Source of the DNA: Galbula dea
Lineage: Eukaryota > Chordata > Aves > Piciformes > Galbulidae
Direction of reading: 5' to 3'
DNA length: 64,000 nucleotides
NCBI GenBank assembly: GCA_013399015.1
Contig: VWZX01000996.1
Span: 815,052 to 879,051, forward strand
Position numbers and translations under genes: made by a program. The notes beneath the pieces were generated by a model that was not told the origin of the DNA, made no database searches, and was given only the letters and a program-made list of their open reading frames with translations. The first letter of the stretch is position 1. Each line of letters starts with the position of its first letter. Shown here piece after piece: positions 1 through 12,738 of this stretch.

Positions 1-649
1 AAGGAGAAATCCAGTAATAGCCACTTAAGGAAGATTTGCTTTTATTAGAAACCTCTAACTGGGTAACCTACTGTACACAAGTGAATATTGGAATAGTTTG
101 AAGATGAAATCATGGTGCAGTAAAAAGGTCTCTGGCTGTGACCTGTGTGATTAAGCAGTGCCTGTGACACATACAGAGTCTGCAGAGAACACCAACTGAC
201 TTTTTGGGGATGTTTTAACACGAGTGAATGGCAAATGTTTGATCAAAAGAAGTTTGCAGTCTGAAACCAGTAACAAAATCTGGACCTGTAGACATTGAAG
301 TGTTCTTTGGATGTCTCTGTTTAGAGTGTGTGCAGGTGTAGCTCTGTAGCCTGCAGGCTGGGAGCCTGCTCAGCCTGCCTCTGACTGCCTTTCACAGGAC
401 TCTCTCTGGCTGAGCAGCCTTTTCTCAGGCACAGCAGCTCATTTGGAACCAATCAGCTTATCTTGCCATGCTTGTTGGTGTAATATGATGAGGTATTGGA
501 GCAGAAATGCTGCTCTTTGGAGCTGTAAGGAGAAGAGCTGTCTGATGCCAGCTGAGGAAACAAGGGAATCCAACACTGCCTGGGGAATCTGATCCTGAAG
601 CTGTGTGCACATCCTCCTGCCTGGTGAAGGATGCTGAGGGATGTCCTTG

Positions 650-735
650 TGAAACCTACAACTCCTTGAAAGGAGATTTTAGTAAGATGGGGCTTGGTCT
701 CCTCTCCCAAGTAAGAAGTGATGGGACAGGACACA
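650..735 (+). mobile_element. CR1 LINE fragment (old, internal 3' part)
   Basis: The stretch reads as the diverged CR1 segment around 'ctacaactccttgaaagga' followed by 'ctcctctcccaagtaagaag'. The same order appears in better-preserved copies at 3,184 and 39,645. It lacks the 3' tail. Confidence 0.55.
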
Positions 736-1514
736 AACAAGGTGCAGGGATGCAGTTGTAGCCAGCAGCAGCAATCTGTGCCCCAGGGCATCTGTAACTT
801 AGCCTCATACTGCCAGGCACTGGCTCCTGTGGCATCTAACTAGGGATGAGCAGAAGATCTTCAGGCTCTCTGTGAGTAGACGGTTTCAGTGTGACTCTGC
901 TGAACATGATGACCAAGTCTGAACTTATAAGGATGGTTTGGGACCTGGCTCTCAGCTCCAGTGCAGGATTGCAGGGAGATGGAATCATTGGCACAAGCTC
1001 TCCACAGCTTTTCCCTGGCTGCTTGAGACTGAGGTTGAAATGAGCAGTCCCTTACGTGTGCTTCAGCTTGTTTGCTTGGGCTGCAGGAATGAAATAGTTG
1101 CCTGAATTAAGTCTGCCCATTCTTAACTGCTGAGAGGAGCTTTCTAAAGATGACAGAGAGCCAGCCCCAGCCTCTCACAGAGGAGTGGAGCCATGTAAGG
1201 ATTTGCATTCCTCTGGCTAGCTTGGAAACTCTGGGATTTGCCTTTACAAGAGCAGGAGAGACCGAGTGGAGAGAACTGTTTTCCTGGGCAAGTGGTTGTA
1301 GCTAGGGAGGAAGAGACTCTGATTGTAATAATTAAGTGCAATTAAGCATAGCTGAGGAAAGATTGAAAGAAATAAGGCACATGCCTGGTTAGCCCACAGA
1401 ATTTACTGTGGGAAAGACTAGGGGCATGGTTTTTAAAAGAGGTTGAGTTTAATAGAAAGTTCCTCACAGTTTTAATTGCATTCCCAAACCTCTTCAGAGC
1501 CAAAGGTGGGTGAT

Positions 1515-2035
1515 CTGCCCCAGAGAGGCCACCTCTGGAGTCCTGGGTCCAGTTCTGGGCTCCTCAGTTCCAGACAGACAAGGAACTGCTAGAGAGTCCA
1601 GCAGAGGCTAGGAAGATGCTGAGGGCACTGCAGCAGCTCTGAGAGGAGGAAAGGCTGAGAGCCCTGGGGCTGCTTAACCTGGAGAAGAGCAGCCCCAGAG
1701 GGGAGCTGCTCAATGCTGAGCAAGAGCTGAAGGCTGGGGGCAAGAGGCTTGGGCCAGACTCTGCTCAGTGGTGCCCAGGCACAGGCCAAGGGGCACTGGG
1801 CACCAACTGGAACCCAGGAGGTTCCACCTGAACAGGAGGAGAACCTTGTTTGTTGTGAGGGTGTTGGAGCCCTGGCCCAGGCTTTGCAGAGAGGCTGTGG
1901 AGTCTCCTTGTGTGGAGAGATTCCCAAGGCAGCTGGAGGTGAAGCTGCTGTGGGTGCCCCTGCTGGAGCAGGGAGGTTGGACTGGATGATCCCCAGAGGT
2001 CCTTTCCAACCCCCACCATGCTGGGATTCTGGGAT
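1515..2035 (+). mobile_element. CR1 LINE 3' fragment
   Basis: The copy runs from 'cctgggtccagttctgggct' through the 'gagaagagcagccccagagg' block to the typical end 'gaggtcctttccaaccccca' and a short ATTCTGGGAT tail. The copies at 13,768 (+), 9,966 (-) and 12,065 (-) belong to the same subfamily by shared wording. Open frames here, up to 239 codons antisense, are retroelement-derived and not host genes. Confidence 0.85.
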
Positions 2036-3183
2036 ATGCAGCATTAGAGCAGGATGCTTTTGAACAAGGGCTTGTCCAGATGAGAAATGATGCAGCCAGT
2101 TCTTGTCCTGGATGTTCTGTTGGCTGCAAGAAGGCTGCTGTGGACACAGCCCTGGAAATACAGCTATAGCCACAAAGGAGCTGGGAGAGCTGAGCATTGT
2201 GCTCAGCTGGTGGCCTCCAAGGGCTGTGCAGTTGGTGGCCACGTGGAGATCCAGATCTTCTAGGACAGGAAAAAGAATTGGAAAACTGGGATTTGCACCC
2301 TGCCACACTCAGCTGGGGCCTCAGCAGCTCATGCTGCTCATCCTGCTGTGGGCAAAGGATGAGGAAGAAAGGACAAAAGAAGTATTTTATTTAATACTAT
2401 TGCAGGTTTGATGATAATACCCAAAGGTTCTCATTCTCCTCCTGCACTGGCCAAGGCTGTGCCATGCAGTGATCCCTTCTGAGCCTCTGTGCCCATCTCC
2501 TCCTGCCCAGCCACTGCCATGCTGCTGGGTAACAGAAACCTCACTAATGTTACTGGCAGAGGCTGCCAACCTCTCCAGCAGGTGTTGATGATGGATGGCA
2601 TAAATGAAATTATATTGGAGGTGTGGGCAGCCAGCTGTAAAGTCATCAGCCAGGAAAGGTCATGCAAGTAATTTACACCAGAAGTTCTCTGCTCTCCAAG
2701 CCACGAGCACGGAATAAATACGTGCAAGCCAGCAGAGAGAGAGATTGTTCCGTCTGAGGCTGAATCTCTGAGACATGAGCTGTAGATCCCCTGGAGATCC
2801 CCCTCACAATTCCCTTCATTGCTCTTGCCCTTTGTGGAGCTCGGGCAGTAATGAGCCCTTGGCAGAGTTTGGTCTTGATGCTGTCAGGTCTTGTCTGACA
2901 TGGGATAGAAAGGGTGGAGGTGGGCAGCCCCTGGGGCTTGTGCAACTCCTTGGCTGCTGCCTCCAGGCTTGGGCTTCTGCAAGTGCCTGAAGAACTCTGC
3001 TGGCCTCCATTTGCTCCATGCCAAGAGGACTTTGGTACTTAATTTCTTCTTTAGGTGGAGATAAATGTGGCAAAGATGGGGATGGTTTAGGAAGTTTCTG
3101 CCTCTGTGTGGGACCCTGAGTACTGGGAGGGGGAGCTGCCTTTTCCAACACTTCCCAGACACTTACACCCCAGTGGGCTTCAG

Positions 3184-3650
3184 AAATGCCTCTTGGTGTC
3201 CAGAGAAGGGCAACAAACATGGGGAAGGGTCTAGGGCACAAGTGTCGTGAGGAGCAGCTGAGGGAACTGGGGTTGGTTAGCCTGGAGAGGAGGAGGCTCA
3301 GTGGAGACCTTCTCACTCTCTGCAACTCCCTGAAAGGAGGTTGGAGCCAGGTGGGTGTTAGGCTCTTCTCCCAGGTGGCTAGTGATAGGAGAAAAGGAAA
3401 TAGCCTCAAGTTGTGCCAGGGGAGGTTCAGGTTGAACATTACAAACCATTTCTTCCCTGCAAGAGTGGTTAGGCATTGGCCCAGGCTGCCCAGGGCAGTG
3501 GTGGAGTCACCATCCCTGGAGGGGTTCAATAAATGTGTAGATGTGGCACTTAGGGCCATGGTTTAGAGATGACTTGGCAGCGTTGGGCTGACAGTTGGAC
3601 TCAGTGATCTCAGATGTCTTTTCCAACTTTAATCTATGATTCTATGATTT
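3184..3650 (+). mobile_element. CR1 LINE 3' fragment with intact tail
   Basis: It begins at 'gtgtccagagaagggcaaca', passes through the 'ggagaggaggaggctcagtg' and 'cccaggctgcccagggcagt' blocks, and ends with the CR1 3' signature of repeated ATTCTATG units (3,637-3,650). The frames on both strands (126 and 247 codons) are CR1 sequence. Confidence 0.9.
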
Positions 3651-4337
3651 AATCTGGTCTCCCCACCAGCTCAGACACACTGGCTGTGGCTCCTGCTGGT
3701 CACTGAACTGAGAAGGGGTGTGTTTGGGGAGGGAAGTATGAGGAAGCCACTGGTTATTTTGGGAGGTGCAGGAAGGGAACAAACAGCCTGGCTTTCATTT
3801 TCCAGCCAGCTGGTGCTGATTCAGGAGGTTTTTGCAGCAACAATTGCATGGAGCTGAGCCACTGAGGGCTTGGTGGCAGGTTCAGGCTGCAGTTCCACAT
3901 GCAGCAGCATTTTCCCTCCCTCACTGTCCCATGTTTCACTGTGTGGAACACTGGTGATGCTTTTTGGAGGAGCAATAATTTGGCAGGAGGCTGAAAGAAA
4001 GCCTAAACCTCCAAGCTGGATTTTCTTCTTCTTCTTTTCCCTAGTCTAGTAGGATCACATGCTTTGCTATCACTATTTCCAGACCCCCTCTTCAGCACTT
4101 GCAGGACTATGTATGATCCTTTGACACATCCTCATGTGATGGGAAATGCACAGGAATGGCACAAGCCTTTATAAATAATCTTTGATGATTTTTTTTTTTT
4201 TGCCTATTAAACTAAACCCAGAGCTTTCAGCCTCATTCACATCTTTAGGTGTAAGCACACAGAGCGGGTAAGAAGTTAAATGCTTGCTTAGATTCTGATC
4301 TCACTCCATGGCCCTGTCTCTTCCACCTAAATAAATA

Positions 4338-4577
4338 GCTTCAGATTGCTCCAGGGGAGGTTCAGATCAGACATTAGGAAGAGTTTCTTCACCAGGAGGG
4401 TTACCAGGCATTGGCCCAGGCTGCCCAGGGCAGTGGTGGAGTCACCATCGCTGGAAGTGTTCAAAACCATCTCGATGTGGTGCTTGGGGCCATGGTTTAG
4501 AGGTGAGCATGGCAGTGCTGGGTGGCTGCTTGCACCTGATGATCTGAGGTCTCTTCCAGCCATAGCAGTTCTATGAC
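4338..4577 (+). mobile_element. CR1 LINE 3' fragment
   Basis: The 3' portion of CR1, starting at the 'ccaggggaggttcagatcag' block and ending 'cttccagccatagcagttct' plus ATGA. It belongs to the same subfamily as the 3,184 copy and is truncated at its 5' side. Confidence 0.85.
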
Positions 4578-7500
4578 ATTAATATTTCTCTCCTCAAAAA
4601 GAGAAAAAAAGAAGAAGAAGGATAAAACCCCAGAGGTACACCTCACCTAGCTCCTGTTGCTGTTTTTTTTCCAGTTGCTACACAAACAGTTTTATTTCTG
4701 GCCCCAGCAGATGCCAGGTCCCAGCCTGCTGCAGCGGAATCTCCTGTTGGCTGGAGCACGCCGGAGCGGAGCCTTCCCGGCACGGCCCCCGCACCTGCTC
4801 GCCCTCTCCCTGGGCACTTTTAGCCTGTTGCTTGGTGGCCCAAGTGTTTTTCCACCACGTGCACAAAGCCAGATAAAGCCCTGTCGGCACCCTGCTGCCA
4901 CCGGCACCCCCGCAGGAAGGGGAGGGCTGAGCTGAGCAGTGGGAGGTTTGAGGTGAGACTCCTCCAGCCTCTTCTACTGCCCCCTACTGCAGCCCCTGAC
5001 CATGCCCAGAGTGTGGGCTGGGGAGTCCCTGTCCCCCAGCTGTGTCTCTTCACACCAGCTGTGTGCTAAGGTATCACTCCCAACATCTCTCATCCACCTT
5101 TTGGTGGGGTTCAGGAGTTTATACTCTTTCTCTCTTCTCATCATTTGGTTTCCCTCTCCCTGCAGGCAGTGCTTGCTCCCACACCTGGGTGCCAAGGGTT
5201 CAGTGAGCGTCCAGCTGCTGGTTATTGGCAATTAATGTTCTTAATTGCCATGGGAGAAGCTTCTCTCCAGTAGTGCTGGTCCTTCCTTTTAGCAGGGAGT
5301 AACTGTGTTGCTGTGGATGGGTGAGGACTGAGCTCCTGCTTGTTCTGCATCAGACTTCTGTGAGCCCTTCAGCATGTTACTTTAGGATCTGCTTACAGGT
5401 AAGTTGAGGTCCCAACCATGAGCCTTCTGTAGGTGAAAGCCCAAGTGGTGAGGTGTAAGAAGCTGTTCTATTTGGGATGTGCAGCTGCCTGGGTTTGGAT
5501 GGAAACCTGCAGAAAGCAGTAGTGGCCAGGGAGCGTTTTCAGGTTCTGTGGAGCCAGCACTGCCTTCGTTTGCTGTACAAAGCACCCGGAGAGGATGCTT
5601 TGAAAAACACAGAGGGCAAGTTCTGCCCTCAGGACCTTGTGCTCGTGTTAGGGCAACCACTGGGCTGAGAGGCAACCCGGGGAGGAGAAAGAGCTGTCCC
5701 AGTGTGGGTGTCTTGTTGGCAGGGGCTGGCCTGAGCTGAGACTATCTGTGGGGTCCTCACTGGCATGCAGTGCCCATCCTGCCATAGAAACACTGGTGGA
5801 AATCATCTTCTCCAGCTCATGCTGGGCCTTCAGGGCAGCCCAGGGAAGATGGCAAGTGATGGCACATGGGCTGCATATGTCCCTCTAGATTAGGGCCAGC
5901 CCAGGAGCTGCTTATGCTAATGGAGCTAATCTCCATAATCTTGTCACACAAATGCCTCCTCCCTGCTGGCAGACCTGCAGGGATTTGGGTTATATGTGGA
6001 TGCCAGCAGATATAAGTGCACTGGAAGGTGGCACAGAGAGGAGGCACATCTGGGGCTTGTGGAGAGCCTGCTAGGTTGGGTTCAGCTCAAGGGAAGATCT
6101 CTCTCCTGTGCTTGCTCTGGGGTCTCACCCCGTTGTCCCTCTGCAGTGTGGGGTGAGCTGCCATGCAGGGGCAATGCACCTTGGGGTGCTTGGTGTAAAA
6201 GCAAGTTCCTTTGCCCCAGCCCAGTGCCTTTAACCCCTGTGTGCTGCAGTTCCTCTGGCCTCTAATCCACCCTGTGTCCTTTTCCAGTCTATGTCACATT
6301 TCCTCCCCTTCTTGATGGTACCTGTAGGCAGATCTCCAAGTCTCTGTGTGATCCTGCAGCGTGTTCTCCTGTGGCTCACCCACATTTGGCTGAGAGATTC
6401 AGGCTGGGGCAGGGCTGAGGAGACTGTGGGTCTGTCTCTGGGGCTGATTGATTGTGTTGGGTCTCTGATGATCTTTTCAGATCACAAACGTTACTGGTGG
6501 TTACTGGTTGGGCCCCTGCAAGGGGTCTCTGTGCTGCGCTGGCATAGGAATGCATGGTTCCTTATGCCCTTAAAACCCTGACCTACTCCAGTGCCACCTC
6601 TAGCTGATGAGGAGCTGAGTCTGTTCAAGTTCATCTGAGTTATTTCACACTTGGAGAGAAGCCTTTGGGCTCCTTATCTCTGCTCCAGAGCTGCTCATTA
6701 AAATGCACATAGTGATGAGTGATGCAGAGGCATGAGGCAGGCTCTGCCTTCCTGCCTGTCATCGAGCAGACAGCTCTGGCCTTAACAATGTGATACCTTT
6801 GGCTGGAGAGCCCCAGGGACCACCACAGCTCTGTAGGGGCCCAGGAGCCACAGAGAACTGGATGCCTCTCCAGTGGGATCTATGGAGAAGAGGGACCCCT
6901 TTCTAATTTAGAGAAGGGAAGCTCTGGGTTTGATGTCCGAGCTGAAATCCCAGCCCCTCTCCCTAGAGGCATTGCTGTGGATTTTCTTACACAATAAATA
7001 AAATAAACCTGGAGTTATAAAAAGCAATGTGGGGGCTGGGCATGAGATGCTGTTTGCTGCTTCCTCCAAGGCCATGGGGCTGCTGCTGCTCTGCTGCTCA
7101 CATGTGCCCTGAGCAAGAACTAATATTTGCTTGCAAGCTCAGTTTTCCCCTGTGTGGGATCTGTGGTTTTGCTCCTCAGTTGGACTGCATCCCTCTCAAA
7201 GCAAATGATTCTAGCAGATCTGTATTTCTGTCTTTCTGAGCAGTGGGTTTTGTGACTGTGGGTTCAGGAAGTACACTTGGCATCATCTTGTGGGCAATGA
7301 ATCAGGATACAGTTTCCAGGTGGAAGGAAAAAAATATCACTCTGTACTGTGTAACAGGGCAGTGCTGGGGGGGTTGGGTGTGTTTAATGTGCTCTTGCCT
7401 TGGGCTGAACACTCCCCGAGGTGGTGGGGACTCTACCCGAGGTGGGCAGGTCTAAGAAGTACCCACAGTGTGATGATTTATCTGGTAGTCCTCCTGAGAG

Positions 7501-8458
7501 CTGGTCTGGAGCCCAGGAACCATGGGGTGTGCATCCTCCCTGTGTTGTGTGTAGGGGCTGGCCAGGGAAGGGGCAGGAAAACACTTGTGAGCCATCAGAG
7601 GGACAGATATAATCCTGGGTGATATTTCCTGACATGTCTTGCAATTATGGGCTCTGTGTGTCAGCTAGAGTATGTCCAGTGGGAAGGGTGTGTGGAGCCA
7701 TCCTGCTCGGGTATGTGAGCAACGCTGGAGCCTGCCGGGTGCTAATCTGCCAGGGGAAGCTCTGCCCTGGAGCACCCACCTCTTCCCATCGTGTGCCAAG
7801 GGGTATTTCTCCTTCTGCCACAGAAGGGTGGTGCCAGTGGGGAATATCCCTGGCAAGGGACTGATTTTGCCAGCCAGAAAGATCCTCTGTTCAGACAGGG
7901 TTAGGAGAGAAGGTCTCCATCAGAATGCTAAGGCTCAGACTGGTCTGGAGACAAGCAAATGAAGGGTGAAGTGGAGAAAATTTGTGGTTACTTTCTGGGT
8001 AATAAATCCAGGTTATTATAATAGCTCCTTTCATCCTAAAGGATCCCACAGTGCTTTATAAATAGAGCTGCAAACCATGCACAAGGATCACTTCCAAGCA
8101 CTGAGATGCAGCTGCTTCTTGGGAGAGTGGAACAAGCTGGTCAGAGCAGATCTGGAGCTCCAGGAGTGATGCAGCTTAGTGTAGAGCAACCTGGATTGCT
8201 GGGCTGGCTGCTTAGGGTTTGCAATGGGATGGCAGCTCCTCAGGTCTCACTGTGTCTGCATGGAGCTCATCTCCCTCACCAGCACAGGGAGTTGTGCTCT
8301 GCTCCCCTTGGCACGGAAGAAAACTTCCACTGCTTCCTCTCATCCTTATTCCAATTCTCCCCTTGCTTTACCAATGTCATTAATGGCTGTAATGGGGATT
8401 AATATAATCTTCTCAATCTATTGCCCTTACCCTGAAAGGAAGCAGGGTTATTTAAAGG

Positions 8459-8481
8459 TATTATATATATAATATATATTA
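8459..8481. repeat. A/T-rich simple repeat
   Basis: A short imperfect (AT)n tract lies within an A/T-rich stretch. No gene is associated with it. Confidence 0.7.
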
Positions 8482-9360
8482 ATTTTTTTAAGTGGGGTAG
8501 TTTTTCACCAGCCTCCTGCTCAAACAGATCTACCCAGGGAGAAGAACAGGATGCAAAGAGCCTTAATGATCTAATCTTCACGGTCTACTTTGCCTGGTAA
8601 CTCTGCTCTAATCAAATAACCATCTCGTTTATGACTTGCCAGGGAAAACATGTTAGCAGAGCAGCCACTTGTGTCACGTAGCTATAAAGGCTCAACCTGC
8701 TGCTGGCCATTGCTTTACGTTTTCCCCCCTAATGGAGATGGGGGTGGAAGGAGGAAAAATAAAACAAAGTCAGGTTTTAATCAGTTAATGGAGAACCTGG
8801 AAATAGATCCCCAAATCTGAGGAGCAACCTGTTTCCAACCTGTCTGCAGGGATAGGAGAGGGTGTTCTGCAGGGAGTGTGTTTGCCAGTGCCTGGGTGCT
8901 GCTCACCTCGGTGCTTTCACAGCCTGTAAAGCTTTTAGCAGGTCCTGCACAATAAAGCGATCACGGCATTGGACTCCTTCCTAGCTGGGCTGGGGAGGGA
9001 CAGGCAGGGCTGGTCACAGCAGAGAGAGAGACAGACAGACAGACCTTCTCTTGGCTTGCGATGTGGGGAGAGAGAGACCCCGGGGGTAGAGCAAGCAGCC
9101 ACACAGCCCACCCGGGATGGGTCACTTTTGAGGGGGAGGAAGGCTCCGAGGCACATGAGTCCCACCCTGGCTCAAGGCTGTGGAGGGATGGGGATCCCAA
9201 CCCAGGATTCTGGGGTGGGGTGAAGATGGATGACCATCCCGCAGCCCAAGCCAGCTGCAAGATGCTTCTGGCCGTGAAAGGCTCTGCTGGGTGGGGTGGG
9301 AACCGGGGGCCAACGGCAGACAGACCCCTCCGGACCGGTCCGGGGCTGAGCGGCGGCAGG

Positions 9361-9374
9361 GCGCCATCTAGTGG
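9361..9374 (-). promoter_or_regulatory. Perfect CTCF core motif
   Basis: Read on the - strand the site is CCACTAGATGGCGC, which fits every position of the CTCF consensus CCASYAGRKGGCRS. It sits in a locally GC-rich, unique segment about 3.5 kb upstream of the MAPKAPK2 start codon and outside any CR1 copy. CTCF motifs of this strength usually mark insulators or loop anchors. Occupancy in this species is inferred, not seen. Confidence 0.65.
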
Positions 9375-9965
9375 TGCACATGGATGCGCACCGGAGGGTT
9401 GAGCTGGGTCTTCTCACCGCACCCCTGGGCTGGGAAGAGTTCCGGCCCCCCGCCCAGACCTGGGGTCACTCCCCCTTAAACTGGAAAGCAGAGGGAAATG
9501 GGTCTGCTGGTGCAAACTGGGTGCCACTGGTGTCCTGGCTCTGCAGGGCTGTGGGTTGTCCTCGCTTGCACCTCTTGCTGGGGGCAGGTCGGAGCCCTCC
9601 CTTCGGATGAGGAATCGAGGAGGTTTCCATGGGAAATGTGTGACTCGGGGCTCCCAGGCTGTGCCTCATCGGGAGAGTGTTTATCTTCGCAATAGCCTTA
9701 GGGTCTGGTTACAAAGTAAATATGAATGAAACTAAGGGAAACATAGTAGTGAAATGGGTCAATTACTTTTCCTTTGACCGGATTCCTCTGTAAATAAAAA
9801 CTTAGGCTGCAAGGTTCTTTCCCCAGACATGCCAAGACAAGCCCCAGTGAGGGGAGGCAAATGCTGGGAAAAGTCCTCAGAGCTGCTGGCAGCTGTAAAG
9901 CATCTGTGATCTGTTGTTACAGGGTACAGGATCCACCCCTGACACCCCAAAGCCCCTTAGGTTAA

Positions 9966-10425
9966 TTACAAAATCCCAGCATGGTGAGGGTTGGAAAGGA
10001 CCTCTGGGGATCATCCAGTCCAACCCCCCTGCTCCAGCAGGGCACCCACAGCAACTTGCCCAGGATCACCTCCAGCTGCCTTGGGAATCTCTCCACGCAA
10101 GGAGATTCTACAACCTCTCTGGGCAGCCTGGGCCAGGGCTTCAAAAGTGAAGAAGTTTCTCCTCCTGCTCAGGTGGAACCTCCTAGGCTCCAGTTGGTGC
10201 CCAGTGCCCCTTGGCCTGGCCCTGGGCACCACTGAGCAGAGTCTGGCCCCAGCCTCTTGTCCCCAGCCTTGAGCTGTTGCTCAGCATTGAGCAGCTCCCC
10301 TCTGGGGCTGCTCTTCTCCAGGCTCAGCAGCCCCAGGGCTCTCAGCACTTCCTTCCCCCAGAGATGCTCCAGTGCCCTCAGCACGTTGGGAGCCTCTGCT
10401 GGACTCTCCGCAGTGGATCCCTGTC
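9966..10425 (-). mobile_element. CR1 LINE 3' fragment
   Basis: Reverse complement of the CR1 3' end. On the + strand it begins with the tail side 'aatcccagcatggtgagggt' and runs through 'tccagctgccttgggaatct' to 'ccccagagatgctccagtgc'. It is the same subfamily as the 1,515 copy in opposite orientation. Confidence 0.88.
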
Positions 10426-12064
10426 TCTAGTTGAGATGAAGGACACAGGATCAGATTCTGGGAGATGCTGCAAGTCCCAGAAGTAATCCACTTTCCCAGT
10501 AGGGAACTTTCTTGCTGCAAACACACTGTGATGTTCGGGAGCCGGCAGGGGCTTCCAGCCGCTCCGTGCGATTTGCTGGGAGACTTGGGAGCGCAGCTAA
10601 AAGCACCGGCAGCTCGACAGGAGTTTTACTCCCAAAGCTGCCAGCGCATGGTGTAGGTTTACTCACTCCCATCTGGTGCCTATCGCTGCCACCTCCTGAC
10701 AGACGCTTGTCTTGTCTTGCTGCTGCTGACGTACTTTGGTTAGCTGGATGTGCTGCTTACACGGGTATTGATCAGGCACTGGTTAAATCTAGCTTTAGAA
10801 AGCATGATGTGGCTTATTTGAACAGGTGGGGAGGTTTTATGGGCTTGGCTGAAACGTCCAAAAGGATGATACTGACCACAGAAGGCGCTGGGGTGGCAGA
10901 CATGGACCAGATGCCTCCTGCTCCAGTGCAAGTGGCTCTGTCTGTGCTTAGGAACTGGTAGAGGTTAGGGGTTCCCCTCCTCTGTCTGTTCTGCCCTTCT
11001 CCTGCTCCCCTCAAGCTCTGGATTCTGCTTTCTTCTGGTAGCAGCTGCTTGTTGAGGACCCTGCCTCCTGTGGGCCTGGTGTCCCCTCCCCTGGATGTTG
11101 CAATTGTTTCCTTTTGCTTTCCTTTAGTGGCAAACAGAAGAGGGAATTCCCAGTGCCATGGTCTGCTCTGTCCTTGTGACACCACCGAAACTCCTGCTAT
11201 CCATGCAGATGGAGATGGTGGTTTCTGACCAGGACCCTCCACCAGTGTATGCCTGAGGAGCTTCCAGAGCTCTTTGTGGTTCACAGGGAGACTGGAGACC
11301 ATGCATGGCTTGGGGCTGGAGCTGCTTGGCCCATCATAGCCCTGTGGATGTGGCTGCCACATCTGCAGGGCTTGGGAGCGTGTCCTGCCCCTCACTACCC
11401 TGTGGCACGTCAGCTTCTCAGCTGTACCATGCCATGGGGGCTTGTGTGCCTGGCTGGATGCATACCAGTCAGCCAAAAAAGCAGTGGCTGGGCCTCAGGA
11501 GATTGCTTTAGGCTCTGCTGTTTGCTCCTGGTGTAGCTTTGAGCATGGTTTCTTTTCATCCCTTCCCTGGGGCATACTCACTGCTGGGTAAGAGAGTGGT
11601 GATTGTCCAAACCCATGTGTTCTTTCCTTAGGAAACAGAGAATACTGGTGACAAGCAGGCTGTGCTTCTCATGTCCATAACCACAAAGTCTTGATTTCCC
11701 ACTGAGCTCCAGCTGGAAAAATGCTTATTTGATTTTGCTGGATGCTGGGCATCTCAAGGGCATGTTGCACCTCAGAACAGACCCCTCCTCCTCTGGCTTT
11801 GACAGTGTCCTATTGGATTCTGGTCTGAAGATGGAGATAGTGCTTACAATCAGGGTGGCTTTTTTTGGTTTGGGTTGGGTTTTTTTTGACTTTTCCCATT
11901 TCTCATCCCCTGCCTTTGCTGTGTGCTTGTGCTGGTTACATCTTGGGAATTGGTGTCAGATGGACAATGAGGTGTTTGGGCACCAGAAGTCACTGACTCC
12001 TCAAAGCCTTCTATCACATCAGGGATGCTTTTGGGGCACCAGGAAGACACCAGCAAGCTGGATG

Positions 12065-12282
12065 TCACAGAATCCCAGCATGGTGGGAGTTGGAAGGGAC
12101 TTTTGGGTATCACCTAGTCCAACACCCCTGCTCCAGCAGGGTCACCCACAGCAGCTTGCCCAGGGTCACCTCCAGCTGCCTTGGGAATCTCTCCACACAA
12201 GGAGACTCCACAACCTCTCTGGGCAGCCCGGGACAGGGCTCCGACACCCTCCCAGCAAACAAGTTTCTCCTCCTGTTTAGGT
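12065..12282 (-). mobile_element. CR1 LINE 3' fragment next to the MAPKAPK2 CpG island
   Basis: The + strand text starts 'acagaatcccagcatggtgg' and continues through 'tccagctgccttgggaatct', the reverse complement of the CR1 3' end. The copy stops about 100 bp before the CpG island, so it is the last repeat upstream of the MAPKAPK2 promoter. Confidence 0.88.
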
Positions 12283-12710
12283 GAAATTTACAGCGCTGCT
12301 ACTTGTGCCTATTGCCCCCTGCCCTGCTGGCAACTGGGAACACCAGGACCTGTTGCCACCTCCCAGCAGATTCCCGAGGGATCAGCTTGTTCTTCGGCGC
12401 TATCTCTCGGTCTCCTTCCCACACCAAGACCACCCCCCGACCTCTCCCACCCCTCATAGCCTTCCGTGAAGCGTGCCGGGAGGGGCAGCGGCAGCGCCTG
12501 TCCCGCTCCGCTCCCTCCCGTGGGGCCTAGGCCTCGCTGCCCGCTCCGCCCCGTCCCGTCCCTCCCCCGCCGGCCGGGGCAGGCCGCGGCGAGGCGCTGA
12601 CATCAGAGACAGGCCTCGGCGGGCGGAGAGGAGGAGGAGGAAGAGGAGAAGGAGGAGTCGCCGCCGCCTCACCGGAGCGATCCGATCGCTCATCTCGGGG
12701 CCGGGGAGGG

Positions 12711-12738
12711 GGTGGCGGCGGCGGCGGTGGCGGCGGCG
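12711..12738 (+). repeat. GGC triplet repeat in the MAPKAPK2 5' leader
   Basis: About nine GGC/GGT triplets lie roughly 100 bp upstream of the start codon, inside the predicted 5'UTR. Such tracts form stable GC-rich RNA structure and are often length-variable. Confidence 0.75.

Larger units (their letters stand above)
1..12370. other. Upstream intergenic region, no gene recognised
   Basis: No open frame in this stretch has the composition or flanking splice sites expected of a coding exon. The longer frames are either CR1 antisense or low-complexity GC-rich reading. Recognisable content is limited to CR1 fragments (listed separately), short A/T tracts such as 4,190-4,201 and 8,459-8,481, and a CTCF-type motif at 9,361-9,374. 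In mammals DYRK3 lies upstream of MAPKAPK2. No DYRK kinase motif was seen here, so that gene, if present, lies to the left of the window. Confidence 0.6.

Noticed and set aside
1589..2308. 239-codon minus-strand frame
   Set aside because: It is antisense to the CR1 copy at 1,515-2,035 and shows CR1-derived wording shared with the copies at 9,966 and 12,065.
2816..3559. 247-codon minus-strand frame
   Set aside because: It runs antisense through the CR1 copy at 3,184-3,650, and similar antisense frames recur over other CR1 copies. There is no host gene signature.
10512..10961. 149-codon plus-strand frame upstream of MAPKAPK2
   Set aside because: It begins with TTG rather than ATG, has no domain-like pattern and no conserved-looking motif, and lacks paired splice sites.
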